Source of the DNA: Malonomonas rubra
GTDB taxonomy: Bacteria > Desulfobacterota > Desulfuromonadia > Desulfuromonadales > Geopsychrobacteraceae
DNA: 64,000 bases
NCBI RefSeq assembly: GCF_003247215.1
Contig: NZ_QKAP01000056.1
Coordinates: 17,249-81,248 of the forward strand
Reading direction: 5' to 3'
Part shown: positions 20,940 through 30,486 of the stretch, piece after piece
Numbering within the stretch: the first letter of the stretch is position 1
Layout of the letters: each line of letters opens with the position of its first letter
Notes under the pieces: model-generated
What the model was told of the DNA's origin: nothing
The model's database searches: none
What the model saw: only the letters and a program-made list of their open reading frames with translations
Position numbers and translations under genes: made by a program

Positions 20940-22128
20940 CCTGCCATAGCTCTGCGACCTGATCGAGCAGCCGATTGGCAACCTGCTCCTTCCTCATCAG
21001 ATCAAGTTCCTCAACCTTTCCGTCGGCAAAAAGAAAACGGACCAGGTTGGTGTCGACATCGAACCCGGCGCCTTCCGCGGTGACATCATTGGCGACGATC
21101 ATATCCAGTCCCTTCTTTTGCAGTTTTTCCGTCGCATGCACCAACAGGCTTTCCGTTTCCGCAGCGAAGCCGACCAGTACCTGTTCCTGTTTCCGGGTGC
21201 CAAGTTCGGAGAGAATGTCCGGATTCTTTTCCAGTTCGATCGTCATTTCATCGGCCGTTTTTTTGATCTTGTTCTCTCCCCGCCGCGCCGGGCGATAATC
21301 GGCAACCGCTGCGGCTTTGATCACTACGTCAGACTCGGCAAAACACTCCAGCACAGCAGCCCGCATCTGTTCAGCAGAGCGGACCGGAACAACCTCGACC
21401 CCATAAGGGGTTTGCAAGCTGGTCGGCCCGGAGACCAAGGTTACGGAAGCACCACGGGCAGCGGCGGCAGCCGCCACGGCATATCCCATTTTGCCTGACG
21501 AATAGTTGGTCAGATAACGGATTGGATCTAGTTCTTCGCGGGTCGGCCCGGCGGTCACCAGCACACGACAGCCAGAAAGATCCTTTGCCGTCAGCATCGC
21601 ATCTGCGGCGGCAAAGATCAGCTCAGGTTCAGGCAACTTCCCTTTCCCCAGCCAACCGCAAGCCAGTTCCCCTGTCGCCGGTTCCATCACCTGATAACCG
21701 GCCTCTGCCAGCTTTTTTTCATTCTGCTGATAAAGCGGGTTTTCATACATGTTGCTGTTCATTGCCGGGACCACCAGCACTGGGGCCTTGGTTGCCATGA
21801 CGCTGGTGCTCAGCAGGTCATCCGCCAGCCCGTTGGCGATCTTGCCAATCAGATTGGCGGTCGCCGGCGCCAGAATAAACAAATCGGCCCGATCAGCTAG
21901 GGAGATATGACCGATTTCCTGTTCCTGATAAAGGTTAAACAGTTCGGTGTGAACCGGATTCCCCGAGAGAGTCTGAAAGGTGAGCGGAGTTACAAATTCC
22001 TGAGCATTTTTGCTCATCACCACATGCACCGTCGCACCAGCTTTGGTCAGCAAGCGCAACAGTTCAACCGCCTTATACACGGCGATACCGCCACTGACTC
22101 CCAGGATGACTGTTTTATTTTCCAACAT
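20926..22128 (-). CDS. coaBC: Bifunctional phosphopantothenoylcysteine decarboxylase/phosphopantothenate-cysteine ligase
   Basis: ILGVSGGIAVYKAVELLR, VPAMNSNMYENP, VLVTAGPTREELDPIRYLTNYSSGKMGYAVA. Confidence 0.95.
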   Translation of the reverse strand: MLENKTVILGVSGGIAVYKAVELLRLLTKAGATVHVVMSKNAQEFVTPLTFQTLSGNPVHTELFNLYQEQEIGHISLADRADLFILAPATANLIGKIANGLADDLLSTSVMATKAPVLVVPAMNSNMYENPLYQQNEKKLAEAGYQVMEPATGELACGWLGKGKLPEPELIFAAADAMLTAKDLSGCRVLVTAGPTREELDPIRYLTNYSSGKMGYAVAAAAAARGASVTLVSGPTSLQTPYGVEVVPVRSAEQMRAAVLECFAESDVVIKAAAVADYRPARRGENKIKKTADEMTIELEKNPDILSELGTRKQEQVLVGFAAETESLLVHATEKLQKKGLDMIVANDVTAEGAGFDVDTNLVRFLFADGKVEELDLMRKEQVANRLLDQVAELWQAKRQ

Positions 22129-22141
22129 CCGACCTACCCCA

Positions 22142-22762
22142 TCAAGTCAAGAAGGGATTGTAAAGCTTCTCCCGCCCAATGGTCGTTGCCGGACCATGAC
22201 CGGGATGCGCGACAGTTGCATCGGGCAACGGCAGCAAATGTGCCTGAATACTTTCAATCAGTTGCTGATGATTTCCCCCCGGCAGGTCGGTGCGACCGAT
22301 CGAGCCGGCAAACAGGGTGTCCCCGACGATCACCTGGTCTTCGATCAGTAGACAGATTCCTCCCGGCGAGTGCCCGGGAGTATGCAGAACCTTGAATACC
22401 AGCTCCCCCACGGTAATCATCTCGCCTCCTACCAAAAGCCGATTTGGCTCCGGGGAAAGTTTCGTCGGCAGGCCATAGACAGCCGCATGCTGCGCAGCCA
22501 TAGCGAGCAGGTCTTTATCCTTTTCGTGCAGCAACAATTCCGCCCCGGTCGCTTCGATCAATTGACGATTCCCGCCGACATGGTCGAAATGCCCGTGCGT
22601 ATTGATGATCAACTGCACCTGCAGGTTGAGCTTTTTCACCAGTGCCAGAATCTGCTCGACGTCGCCGCCCGGATCGACAACAACCGCTTTGCGCGTCGTT
22701 TCACAACCAACAATGTAACAGTTGACCTGTAACGGCCCGGTCGGCAAGCTTTCTAAAATCAT
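22142..22762 (-). CDS. MBL-fold hydrolase (glyoxalase II-like)
   Basis: INTHGHFDHVGGNRQL, LHTPGHSPGGICLL, VGDTLFAGSIGRTDLPGG. Confidence 0.9.
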   Translation of the reverse strand: MILESLPTGPLQVNCYIVGCETTRKAVVVDPGGDVEQILALVKKLNLQVQLIINTHGHFDHVGGNRQLIEATGAELLLHEKDKDLLAMAAQHAAVYGLPTKLSPEPNRLLVGGEMITVGELVFKVLHTPGHSPGGICLLIEDQVIVGDTLFAGSIGRTDLPGGNHQQLIESIQAHLLPLPDATVAHPGHGPATTIGREKLYNPFLT

Positions 22763-23892
22763 GAATTATTTCCTTTATCGGTAAACGCCGCAAACAGGTC
22801 GAGATTTTTGTCTTTCAACTGCTCTCCCAGGGTCGCCCCCAACGGCTTGTCATAACGTTTTTTCTCCGGCCGATTCCGCTCTTTGCCTCGCTGTTCAACA
22901 GGCTCGCGAGGTCTTTCCTCAGGGGGTTCCGCCTGCAGCAACGGTTGCTCTCCCTTGTAAAAATAACGATCGTACAGTCGATGGTATGAAGTCCAGTTAC
23001 CATCCCGGTTCGGCTCTTTTTCGATATGAGTCTGGATACCGTTGATCTTTGAATCGATGTCATCGATAAAGCTTAAAATCACCGCCTCAATAAACTTCGG
23101 TCGTTTCGGTGAACCGAACTCGTACTGCCCATGATGCGACAGCAGCAGATGCTTCAACAAGACCGCCAGTTGCGGTGGAAAACCAGCAATCTGACGAACA
23201 TGTTCCTCGATCATCTGGACACCGATGATGATATGGCCGAGCAACTTCCCTTCATCGGTATAGTCAAAGGAACGCTGATAGGAAAGCTCCTCGACCTTGC
23301 CGACATCATGCAGCAGCGCCCCAGCAATCAGCAGATCCCGATTGACCTGCGGGTAACGCTTGGCCATATCGGACGCTAAAGCGGCGACCGCAAGAGAGTG
23401 CTCCAAAAGACCTCCAAGATACACATGATGCATCCCCTTGGCCGCTGGCGCGAGACTGTACCGATGGTAGAATTCTTGATCATCAAAGAAGGAACGCAAC
23501 AGCCCATCAATATGGGGATCTACAAGAGTCATCAGCAAATTTTCCAGTTCCCTGCGCATCTCCTGCTGATCGCGAGATGAAACCGGCAGAAAATCAGCCA
23601 AATCGACAACCGAATCGTCTATTTTCCGCAGATCCTGCACGACGATCTGCATCTTCCCCAGATAAACGCTCGCCTTGGCAACAACCTGAACGAAATCATC
23701 CTTTTCGAAACAACTGGACAGCTGGTCGACGCGATCCCAGATCCGCCCTTCAACTTCACCGGTTCGGTCCATCAGCTTCAACGTCATATAAGGTTTGCCG
23801 TTCTTGGCCATCGCGGTGATTTTGTCCCGCACCAGAAAGATCGACTCCAGTTGATCACGTTCTCGAATTTGCTCGACATATATCTGCTTCAA
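22759..23892 (-). CDS. OB-fold + HD domain protein (YhaM-like exoribonuclease candidate)
   Basis: KNGKPYMTLKLMDRTGEVEGRIWD OB-fold; GGLLEHSLAVA, AGALLHDVGKVEEL HD motif, LSHHG. Confidence 0.8.
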   Translation of the reverse strand: MKQIYVEQIRERDQLESIFLVRDKITAMAKNGKPYMTLKLMDRTGEVEGRIWDRVDQLSSCFEKDDFVQVVAKASVYLGKMQIVVQDLRKIDDSVVDLADFLPVSSRDQQEMRRELENLLMTLVDPHIDGLLRSFFDDQEFYHRYSLAPAAKGMHHVYLGGLLEHSLAVAALASDMAKRYPQVNRDLLIAGALLHDVGKVEELSYQRSFDYTDEGKLLGHIIIGVQMIEEHVRQIAGFPPQLAVLLKHLLLSHHGQYEFGSPKRPKFIEAVILSFIDDIDSKINGIQTHIEKEPNRDGNWTSYHRLYDRYFYKGEQPLLQAEPPEERPREPVEQRGKERNRPEKKRYDKPLGATLGEQLKDKNLDLFAAFTDKGNNS

Positions 23893-23904
23893 AACATCCT
23901 CTTT

Positions 23905-25485
23905 TCAGACTACCTGTTTTTCTAGGATCGCGTTGGCGACTTTCAGGCCATCGACCGCAGCGCTCATAATACCTCCAGCATAACCTGCGCCTTCGCCTGC
24001 CGGATAGAGCCCGGGATGACTCTGGGACTCAAACCCGGCAGTGCGCAGAATCCTCAGCGGCGCCGAAGTTCGAGTCTCCACACCGATCAAAGTTGCGTCT
24101 TCGCAGATGAACCCTTTCATCTGACGATCAAAATACGGCAACGCACTTCGCAGTTCGCTGCTGACAAATTCCGGCAAGCATGCGTTCAGGTCGGCGGCTT
24201 GAACCGATGGTTGGCAGGAGGAATGCAGCTGTCCTCCTTCACCGTACAAAAATTCACACAACGGCTGCGCTGGCGCACTCCAGTCGCCACCGGCAATTGT
24301 AAACGCACACTGCTCCCAGTTGCGTTGAAAACGCACCCCCGCCATGGGGTCGGCGGCACCAAAATCATCCGTGCAGACTGAAACCACCAGCGCACTGTTC
24401 GACATTTCCGCATTACGCTGAAAATTGCTCATCCCATTGACTACAATGCCACCAGTTTCCGAAGCCGCGTTCACCACCACACCGCCTGGACACATGCAGA
24501 AAGAGTAAACGCCGCGGCCAGTCTGTTTGTTGTTCCAAGTCAAACTGTATTCTGCGGCAGGTAACTGCGGATGTCTCTTCATACCGTACTGAATACTGTT
24601 AATCAACTCAAGAGGGTGTTCAACCCGCAAACCTACTGCAAACGGTTTTTGTTCCATCATCACCTGTTCATCAGCTAGCATTTGGTACGTGTCGCGGGCA
24701 CTGTGTCCGAGGGCCAGAATGATATGTTCGGTTTCCAGCAGTTCGCCGCCATTAAACTCCGCTGCGTTGGTTCGATGTTGTTCACGACGAATACCGGTGA
24801 GCTTGGTGGAGAATCTGATCACCACCCCTATTCGTTGCAGATACTGGCGAAAATTCACCAACACAGCCCGTAACCGATCAGAACCCACATGCGGCTTCGC
24901 CTGCCAGAGAATCTCCTCCGGCGCGCCGAAACGGACCAGCGTTTCGAGCACCATTCTGGTCAAAGGATGGTTCAGCCGGCTGGTCAGCTTGCCGTCGGAA
25001 AAGGTTCCGGCCCCCCCTTCGCCAAACTGGATGTTACTTTCCGGCTCAAACTGTCGCAGCTGCTGGAAACGTTGTACATCCAACAACCGTTCGGGTACCG
25101 GTTTCCCCCGCTCGACCAGAACTACTTCAGCACCAGATTCTGCCAACTGTAAAGCGGCAAACAGTCCAGCTGGGCCCATTCCAACGACTAAAACCTTGAT
25201 CGGCTTCTGTAACCGGATTGATTTCTTTGGGACCGTTTTTGCAACTTCGCATAGGTTTTTGTTTTCGCTGTTATTTGCCAGCACAGCAGCCGGGTCATTT
25301 AGTGTGAAATCGACCGTATAGACCCTGAGCACGTTCGGTTTACGCCGAGCATCTATCCCTTTACGTAAAATCTGCCACGAACGGATCGACTGGGGGGAGA
25401 TATTGAGAATTTCCGAAATCTTGTTCGGCAGTTCCTCTTCCTTTTCACCGAGACGAAGCGGAACCTCACGTAAGCGGAGAATCAT
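23905..25485 (-). CDS. NAD(P)/FAD-dependent dehydrogenase (COG2509-like)
   Basis: KVLVVGMGPAGLFAALQLAESGAEVVLVERGKPV, FSDGKLTSR, MCPGGVVVNAASE, YPAGEGAGYAGGIMSAAVDG. Confidence 0.85.
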   Translation of the reverse strand: MILRLREVPLRLGEKEEELPNKISEILNISPQSIRSWQILRKGIDARRKPNVLRVYTVDFTLNDPAAVLANNSENKNLCEVAKTVPKKSIRLQKPIKVLVVGMGPAGLFAALQLAESGAEVVLVERGKPVPERLLDVQRFQQLRQFEPESNIQFGEGGAGTFSDGKLTSRLNHPLTRMVLETLVRFGAPEEILWQAKPHVGSDRLRAVLVNFRQYLQRIGVVIRFSTKLTGIRREQHRTNAAEFNGGELLETEHIILALGHSARDTYQMLADEQVMMEQKPFAVGLRVEHPLELINSIQYGMKRHPQLPAAEYSLTWNNKQTGRGVYSFCMCPGGVVVNAASETGGIVVNGMSNFQRNAEMSNSALVVSVCTDDFGAADPMAGVRFQRNWEQCAFTIAGGDWSAPAQPLCEFLYGEGGQLHSSCQPSVQAADLNACLPEFVSSELRSALPYFDRQMKGFICEDATLIGVETRTSAPLRILRTAGFESQSHPGLYPAGEGAGYAGGIMSAAVDGLKVANAILEKQVV

Positions 25486-25487
25486 GT

Positions 25488-26690
25488 TCAGTGGATGGAA
25501 GCCGGAAGATAGGGGAGTTCAACAATGAAAGTCGCTCCCTCCCCCATCTTGCTTTCTACATTGATTTTGCCGCCACACCCTTTGACAATTCGCAGCACAA
25601 CAGACAAACCAAAACCGGTTCCCTTCTCCTTGGTGGTAAAGAAAGGATCGAACAGGCGAGAAAGATTTTCCACTGGGATTCCGTTTCCGGTATCAGAGAC
25701 TTTCACCACCAGATGCTCCGCATTGCTGGTCAGAACGATTCCCAACCGACCCCCGTCAGACATTTCAAACAAAGCATTGCCGATCAGGTTGGTGAAAATC
25801 TGTTCAACTTCAACCGGATCGGCCTTGATCATTGGTGCCGTACTGTCCAAGTCGCAGACAACTTCAATTCCTTGCGCTTCGATCTGCACTTTTGAATCCT
25901 CAAGCACCTTTTTAATCACCTTTATCAGATCGACCCGACTATGTTTTTTCCCTTCCCCTTTGCTAGCAGCCAGCATCTGTAACAGAATTTTGTCGATTCG
26001 CTCTACTTCCTGTGTGATTTTTTCAACGTAATTCCGGTTTTCCTCATCCAGCTCAGTGGCCGACAACAGAATCTGCGCAAACAGGTTGATTGAATTGAGT
26101 GGATTGCGGATTTCATGGGCCATCCCGGCGGAGATATGACCCAGAGTAGCAAGCTTCTCTGATTGGATAATTTCCTGGTGCGCTCTTTCCAATTCGCGGC
26201 TTTTTTTCACTACCCGCTGTTCCAACTCCCGATTCCATTCCTCGATTTCCCGTTGCAGAAATTCCCGTTCCTGAAGTAGGCGATGATTTTCCAATTCCAC
26301 ATTACGAATGGTCAGAATGGAGTCGACGCGCTCTTGCAGATTTTTATTGGAAAACGGCTTTTGCAGGTAATCGCTGGCACCGGCCTTCATCAACTCGACG
26401 GCGACCTCTTCACTCCCCTTACCGGTAAACATGATGACATAGGTATCGGGATAATTGATCTTGATCTGTTTAAGAGCATCAAGTCCGTTCATCACTGGCA
26501 TCATGTAATCAAGCAGCACAAGTGCCGGTTGATGCTCCGCAACCTGGTTGACGCATTCCGCTCCATTATGTGCCAACAACACCTCAAATCCACGCTTGCG
26601 CAGCAAAAGTGAGGTCAAATCAAGGATAACTTCTTCATCGTCGGCCAGAAGAATTTTTTCACCGGCATAACGGCTTTGATTTGTAGACAT
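25488..26690 (-). CDS. Receiver-histidine kinase hybrid protein
   Basis: N-terminal receiver (LLADDEEVILDL, LLDYMMPVMNGLD, YLQKPF) then HisKA/HATPase (GHISAGMAHEIRNPLNSI, DTGNGIPVENLSRLFDPFFTTKEKGTGFGLSV). Confidence 0.92.
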   Translation of the reverse strand: MSTNQSRYAGEKILLADDEEVILDLTSLLLRKRGFEVLLAHNGAECVNQVAEHQPALVLLDYMMPVMNGLDALKQIKINYPDTYVIMFTGKGSEEVAVELMKAGASDYLQKPFSNKNLQERVDSILTIRNVELENHRLLQEREFLQREIEEWNRELEQRVVKKSRELERAHQEIIQSEKLATLGHISAGMAHEIRNPLNSINLFAQILLSATELDEENRNYVEKITQEVERIDKILLQMLAASKGEGKKHSRVDLIKVIKKVLEDSKVQIEAQGIEVVCDLDSTAPMIKADPVEVEQIFTNLIGNALFEMSDGGRLGIVLTSNAEHLVVKVSDTGNGIPVENLSRLFDPFFTTKEKGTGFGLSVVLRIVKGCGGKINVESKMGEGATFIVELPYLPASIH

Positions 26691-26770
26691 GCTTCTTTAC
26701 CACTTAACAATTGATGTAATCCGCGACAGGATAGGATACTCCTGTAGAGGTTCTTTGACAAGGGTAGCCG

Positions 26771-26807
26771 AAACTGAAAAACAGCCCTACAGGCTGTTTT
26801 TCAGTTT
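26771..26807. terminator. Perfect inverted repeat, terminator-like
   Basis: aaactgaaaaacagcc-ctaca-ggctgtttttcagttt, 16-bp perfect stem. Confidence 0.65.
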
Positions 26808-26826
26808 TCAGATTCGAGACCAGATT

Positions 26827-27282
26827 TTATTTCAGGTCTTCTTCCAACCGCACAGTCAAAACCGGAAGTTTAGACTTGCGGACTACTTTCTCCGCAGTAC
26901 TGCCAAAAAGAACATGGTCTAAACCAGTGCGCCCGTGTGTGCCGAGTACGATCAGTTCTGCATCTGCTTTATCAGCCTGTTCCAAAATCTTCTCAAAAGG
27001 CATCCCGGGAACAATCCTGGTTTCATAGTCGGTAAAATCGTCTATATGCATGCGACAGAAACTCTGCATCATTTTTTCCGCACCCTCGGCGATCTCTTCC
27101 TCTAGCTTTTCGTAAGAGATATGGGGCACATAAAAACCACGCAAATCAACCGGTTCATTGATGACATGTAGGATCACCAGATGAGCGGAAAACTTTTGTG
27201 CCATTGACAACGCCAACTGAAAAGCGTTATCAGAGCTATCGGAGAAGTCGACCGCCACCAGAATGTTTGAAAAATTTCTCAT
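26827..27282 (-). CDS. Universal stress protein (UspA family)
   Basis: NILVAVDFSDSSDNAFQLAL, LIVLGTHGRTGLDHVLFGSTAEKVVRKSKLPVLTV. Confidence 0.93.
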   Translation of the reverse strand: MRNFSNILVAVDFSDSSDNAFQLALSMAQKFSAHLVILHVINEPVDLRGFYVPHISYEKLEEEIAEGAEKMMQSFCRMHIDDFTDYETRIVPGMPFEKILEQADKADAELIVLGTHGRTGLDHVLFGSTAEKVVRKSKLPVLTVRLEEDLK

Positions 27283-27310
27283 AGACTCCTCCCGTCCATG
27301 TAGATAAGAC

Positions 27311-27691
27311 CTATAAATTAGCTTGCTGCAGATTGCGGTTAAAAATGCGCTCCATGACCGCTTTTAGCTCCTCCAGTCGAACGGGTTTGTTAAGATACTC
27401 AAAAGCTCCCAAGTTCATCGCCTCCAGATAAGATTCCACGCCACCGTAGGCAGTCACCATAATCACGTTGACCGTCGGGTAAGAACGGTTCAACTCGCGC
27501 AAAAACACCAACCCATTCATTTCCGGCATGTTGATATCGGTAATCACTAGATCGACTGGATGGTTCGCAAGGTATTCGAGAGCTTCAAAACCATTCTCTA
27601 CGGCATCGACCTGAAAACCTTCGAGAGCTAATAATTTTTTCAAGCCGATGCGTGCATTTTCTTCATCATCGACAATAAGTACATGTTCCAT
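27311..27691 (-). CDS. Single-domain response regulator
   Basis: MEHVLIVDDEENARIGL, DLVITDINMPEMNGL, YLNKPVRLEEL. Confidence 0.9.
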   Translation of the reverse strand: MEHVLIVDDEENARIGLKKLLALEGFQVDAVENGFEALEYLANHPVDLVITDINMPEMNGLVFLRELNRSYPTVNVIMVTAYGGVESYLEAMNLGAFEYLNKPVRLEELKAVMERIFNRNLQQANL

Positions 27692-27788
27692 ATCTATCCT
27701 GTCGTTACAATTCATATAAAGTTTATCAGCTATTCAGACCCTGTCAAGCCGAGCAAAACAAAGATAAACTACTGATTTTAATATGAAA

Positions 27789-28604
27789 TCAACCGAGCCA
27801 ACAATGAAAGAGTGCGGATAGTAAACGCTGGAGTGAGGAGCCGGCGCTTTTACCGCTTTCGAGGACATCCTGATGATCGAGACCAGCAGAAGTTTTTCCC
27901 GCAGCCAGATTGGAAATATAGGAAACAGCGGTGACCTCCATCCCTAACTGACGCGCCACGATTGCTTCGGGGATGGTCGACATCGACACCGCCGCGGCAC
28001 CCAACATCGACAGCATCCTGATTTCCGCCGGGGTTTCGTAGTTCGGACCCATCATCCAAGCGAGAACACCAGCGTGCAGTTTAACTCCCTGATCAGCCAG
28101 TTGCTGTCTTAGTTGAGGAAAAAAATGATACTGGTAGAGCTGTCCAAGATCGATGAATTCAAGTTCCGGCCGACCGCGCAACGGGCTTTCCCCAGCCATA
28201 TTGATATGATCTGTCACCAGCATAAAGTCGCCAGGCGATACCGCATCATCAATTCCACCGGCCGCGTTGGTCAGCAACAGCTTCCGACAACCGAGCGCCG
28301 CAGCCAGCCTCACCTGCGCAGTCACCTGCCAGGCACTGTACCCCTCGTAGCAGTGGTAACGCCCCTGAAACAACAGGGCAGTTGTCCCATACAAAGTCCC
28401 AACGTGCAGACAACCAGCATGTCCGACAACCCCAGTGGCAACAAAACCGTCCAGTTCCGTGTAAGCAAGCTGGCTGGAATCTTCCAACTGGTCAAGGATC
28501 GAACTCAAACCGGACCCGAGCACGATGGCAAGCTCAGGAGTACAGCCGCCCAACCATTCACGAGCCTGAAGAACTGATACCGTCAAGTCATCCAGCAGCA
28601 TCAT
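27789..28604 (-). CDS. Purine-nucleoside phosphorylase
   Basis: LAIVLGSGLSSILDQL, FQGRYHCYEGYSAWQV, LLTNAAGGID, GPNYETPAEIRML, EVTAVSYISNLAAG. Confidence 0.9.
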   Translation of the reverse strand: MMLLDDLTVSVLQAREWLGGCTPELAIVLGSGLSSILDQLEDSSQLAYTELDGFVATGVVGHAGCLHVGTLYGTTALLFQGRYHCYEGYSAWQVTAQVRLAAALGCRKLLLTNAAGGIDDAVSPGDFMLVTDHINMAGESPLRGRPELEFIDLGQLYQYHFFPQLRQQLADQGVKLHAGVLAWMMGPNYETPAEIRMLSMLGAAAVSMSTIPEAIVARQLGMEVTAVSYISNLAAGKTSAGLDHQDVLESGKSAGSSLQRLLSALFHCWLG

Positions 28605-29115
28605 TTCTTCAACAACTTATCGATCCGCTCGGTTAACTCAGGCGGCTGGAACGATTTACTGATGAAATCGTCGGCACCAGCACGGATCGCCATCTTTGCA
28701 CCATAATCTTTTCGATACACACCACTGACACAAAGGATTACCAAATCGGTATATTTCTCTGTAGAACGAATCTCACGGATCAGATCGAGACCGTTCTTAT
28801 CAGGCAGGTTAATATCGCTAATCAACAAACCGCGTACTCCTGCAAACTACTTGAAGCCTCAGCCGCACTATCCGCCTTCAGCATCCTGACATTGCGCTCT
28901 TTGAGAAGGTCAGTCATCAGTTCCCGGAAGAAACGCGCATCATCAACCATCAAGATGGTCTGCAGGACGCTAGCGTCCTCCTCACCGCCAGCGGAATCGT
29001 TGCTAATCGTAAACCGGTGTTCACACTTCTGGCACTTCACCTGCGCCAAAGTTCTGTTTTCCGGGAAGGATTTGGAATGGTAACGTGACTTGCACTTAGT
29101 GCATTGAATACTCAT
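28601..29115 (-). pseudogene. Zinc-ribbon (MJ0042-like) + receiver protein, interrupted by a frameshift
   Basis: ORF 28822..29115 (MSIQCTKCKSRYHSK...VKCQKCEHRFTIS...LMVDDARFFRELMTDLL...LQEYAVC*) continues in another frame as 28601..28828 (...GLLISDINLPDKNGLDLIREIRS...FISKSFQPPELTERIDKLLKK). Confidence 0.8.
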
Positions 29116-29942
29116 TCTGTCGACCCCGCTTTGTCCTCTTCCACATTGGCAGACTCATCTGTTTCCAAGGAACGCAACATTTCCTCCGCTTTCTTGCCCA
29201 GCTCGGAAGCGGGCTCAAGTTCGATGATCCGAGCAAACCTATTGCTGGCGTCAACCAACTGCTGCGCCTTAAGTTCCATAACTCCGAGCTGGTAAAGTGC
29301 CAGCGTAAAACCGGGAGCGATCTCTACAGCCTTTTTCAGAGCGTCGATTGCCAATTCATTCTGCTCCATCGCGGCATAGGCCTCACTTTCCCGGAAGTAC
29401 GCAACCGGATAACGTGGCGCCATGATAATCGCTTCTTTATATTGCTTCAAAGCAGCAGGATAATCTTGCTTCATGAAATAAGCATAGCCCTTACCGGTTA
29501 ATGAAATGTGTGCTTGTGAAAACAGGAGGTTGCTGGCTGCTTTGCCAAAAAGATCTATCGCTTTGTCCCACTGCTTTATCTCGAGATAAAGGGAAGCTAA
29601 ATTATTCTGATACAGCGGTTCGTTATCGGAAAAGACCAGCGCCTTAATGTAGTGTTGCTCTGCCTGAGAATAAGCCCGCTTCGATTGATAGGCCTGGGCT
29701 AGGGCGGCGTGGATTGCAGCATTGTCTGGACCATTCTCGACCGCTATCAACAGCTCCTTTAGCGCCATTGTGGGGTCTTTTCCCTTCAGATAGGACATCC
29801 CCAGCTTATAGTGAACATCTGCCTGCTGGGCTTTTTTTTCTTTAATCGACGGTCCAGCCGGCACACAGGCGGACAAGGTGACAATCAACAACAGCAATAA
29901 AAAGTTGCGTACGCAGAACATCTGCATCCTCCGAAAACTCAA
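29112..29942 (-). CDS. TPR-repeat lipoprotein (PilF/PilW-like)
   Basis: lipobox TLSACVPAG; multiple TPR motifs. Confidence 0.8.
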   Translation of the reverse strand: MSFRRMQMFCVRNFLLLLLIVTLSACVPAGPSIKEKKAQQADVHYKLGMSYLKGKDPTMALKELLIAVENGPDNAAIHAALAQAYQSKRAYSQAEQHYIKALVFSDNEPLYQNNLASLYLEIKQWDKAIDLFGKAASNLLFSQAHISLTGKGYAYFMKQDYPAALKQYKEAIIMAPRYPVAYFRESEAYAAMEQNELAIDALKKAVEIAPGFTLALYQLGVMELKAQQLVDASNRFARIIELEPASELGKKAEEMLRSLETDESANVEEDKAGSTE

Positions 29943-30449
29943 TTACATTGAAGAAAGAAAACGCCCCAAGCTCTTCAAACTGCGCTCGCGGTATTCATCC
30001 AGTGGATCAACCACCCCAGCGCTGCCATCCACGGCAGACTTGTCCTTCCCCCCTGCTTCGGCAGGCGGTTCCAGCTTCTGGCAGATAGGCAAGGAGGCCC
30101 AAAGTTTCTGTTGATCCTTTGTAGAGAGCATATGGTAGTCGGATTCGCTGAGTACAAAGCCCATGCTTTCGGCGAAGACAAAGCCCTCCTCAAAGGTTTC
30201 TTCTGCGTCTTCTACCGGCACCTCACCTTTCTTCGGCACGAAAAATATCGACTTGTGACTTTCCGAAAGATAGAAAGCAACGAGAACCAAGACTTTGTTC
30301 TTGCTGGTGATGGAAACCAGGTAAGAGCCACACATCTGTGGGGGATAGCCTGAAAAAGCCATCTGCACATTGCATCCGGAAGTATTCAGACGCGCAACCT
30401 TGGACGCGGGGACATTAAGAAACTGCAATTGTTTGTGCTCAACAAACAT
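29943..30449 (-). CDS. Protein of unknown function
   Basis: 168 aa ORF directly upstream of TPR lipoprotein gene. Confidence 0.6.
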   Translation of the reverse strand: MFVEHKQLQFLNVPASKVARLNTSGCNVQMAFSGYPPQMCGSYLVSITSKNKVLVLVAFYLSESHKSIFFVPKKGEVPVEDAEETFEEGFVFAESMGFVLSESDYHMLSTKDQQKLWASLPICQKLEPPAEAGGKDKSAVDGSAGVVDPLDEYRERSLKSLGRFLSSM

Positions 30450-30486
30450 GTATGTAAGCCTCCTTCATCCCGAAGTATAACCGCTT

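Noticed and set aside
28822-28824. UGA after EYAVC in the zinc-ribbon/receiver gene as a second selenocysteine codon
   Set aside because: The downstream in-frame peptide does not continue the receiver domain; continuation is in another frame, so a frameshift explains it.
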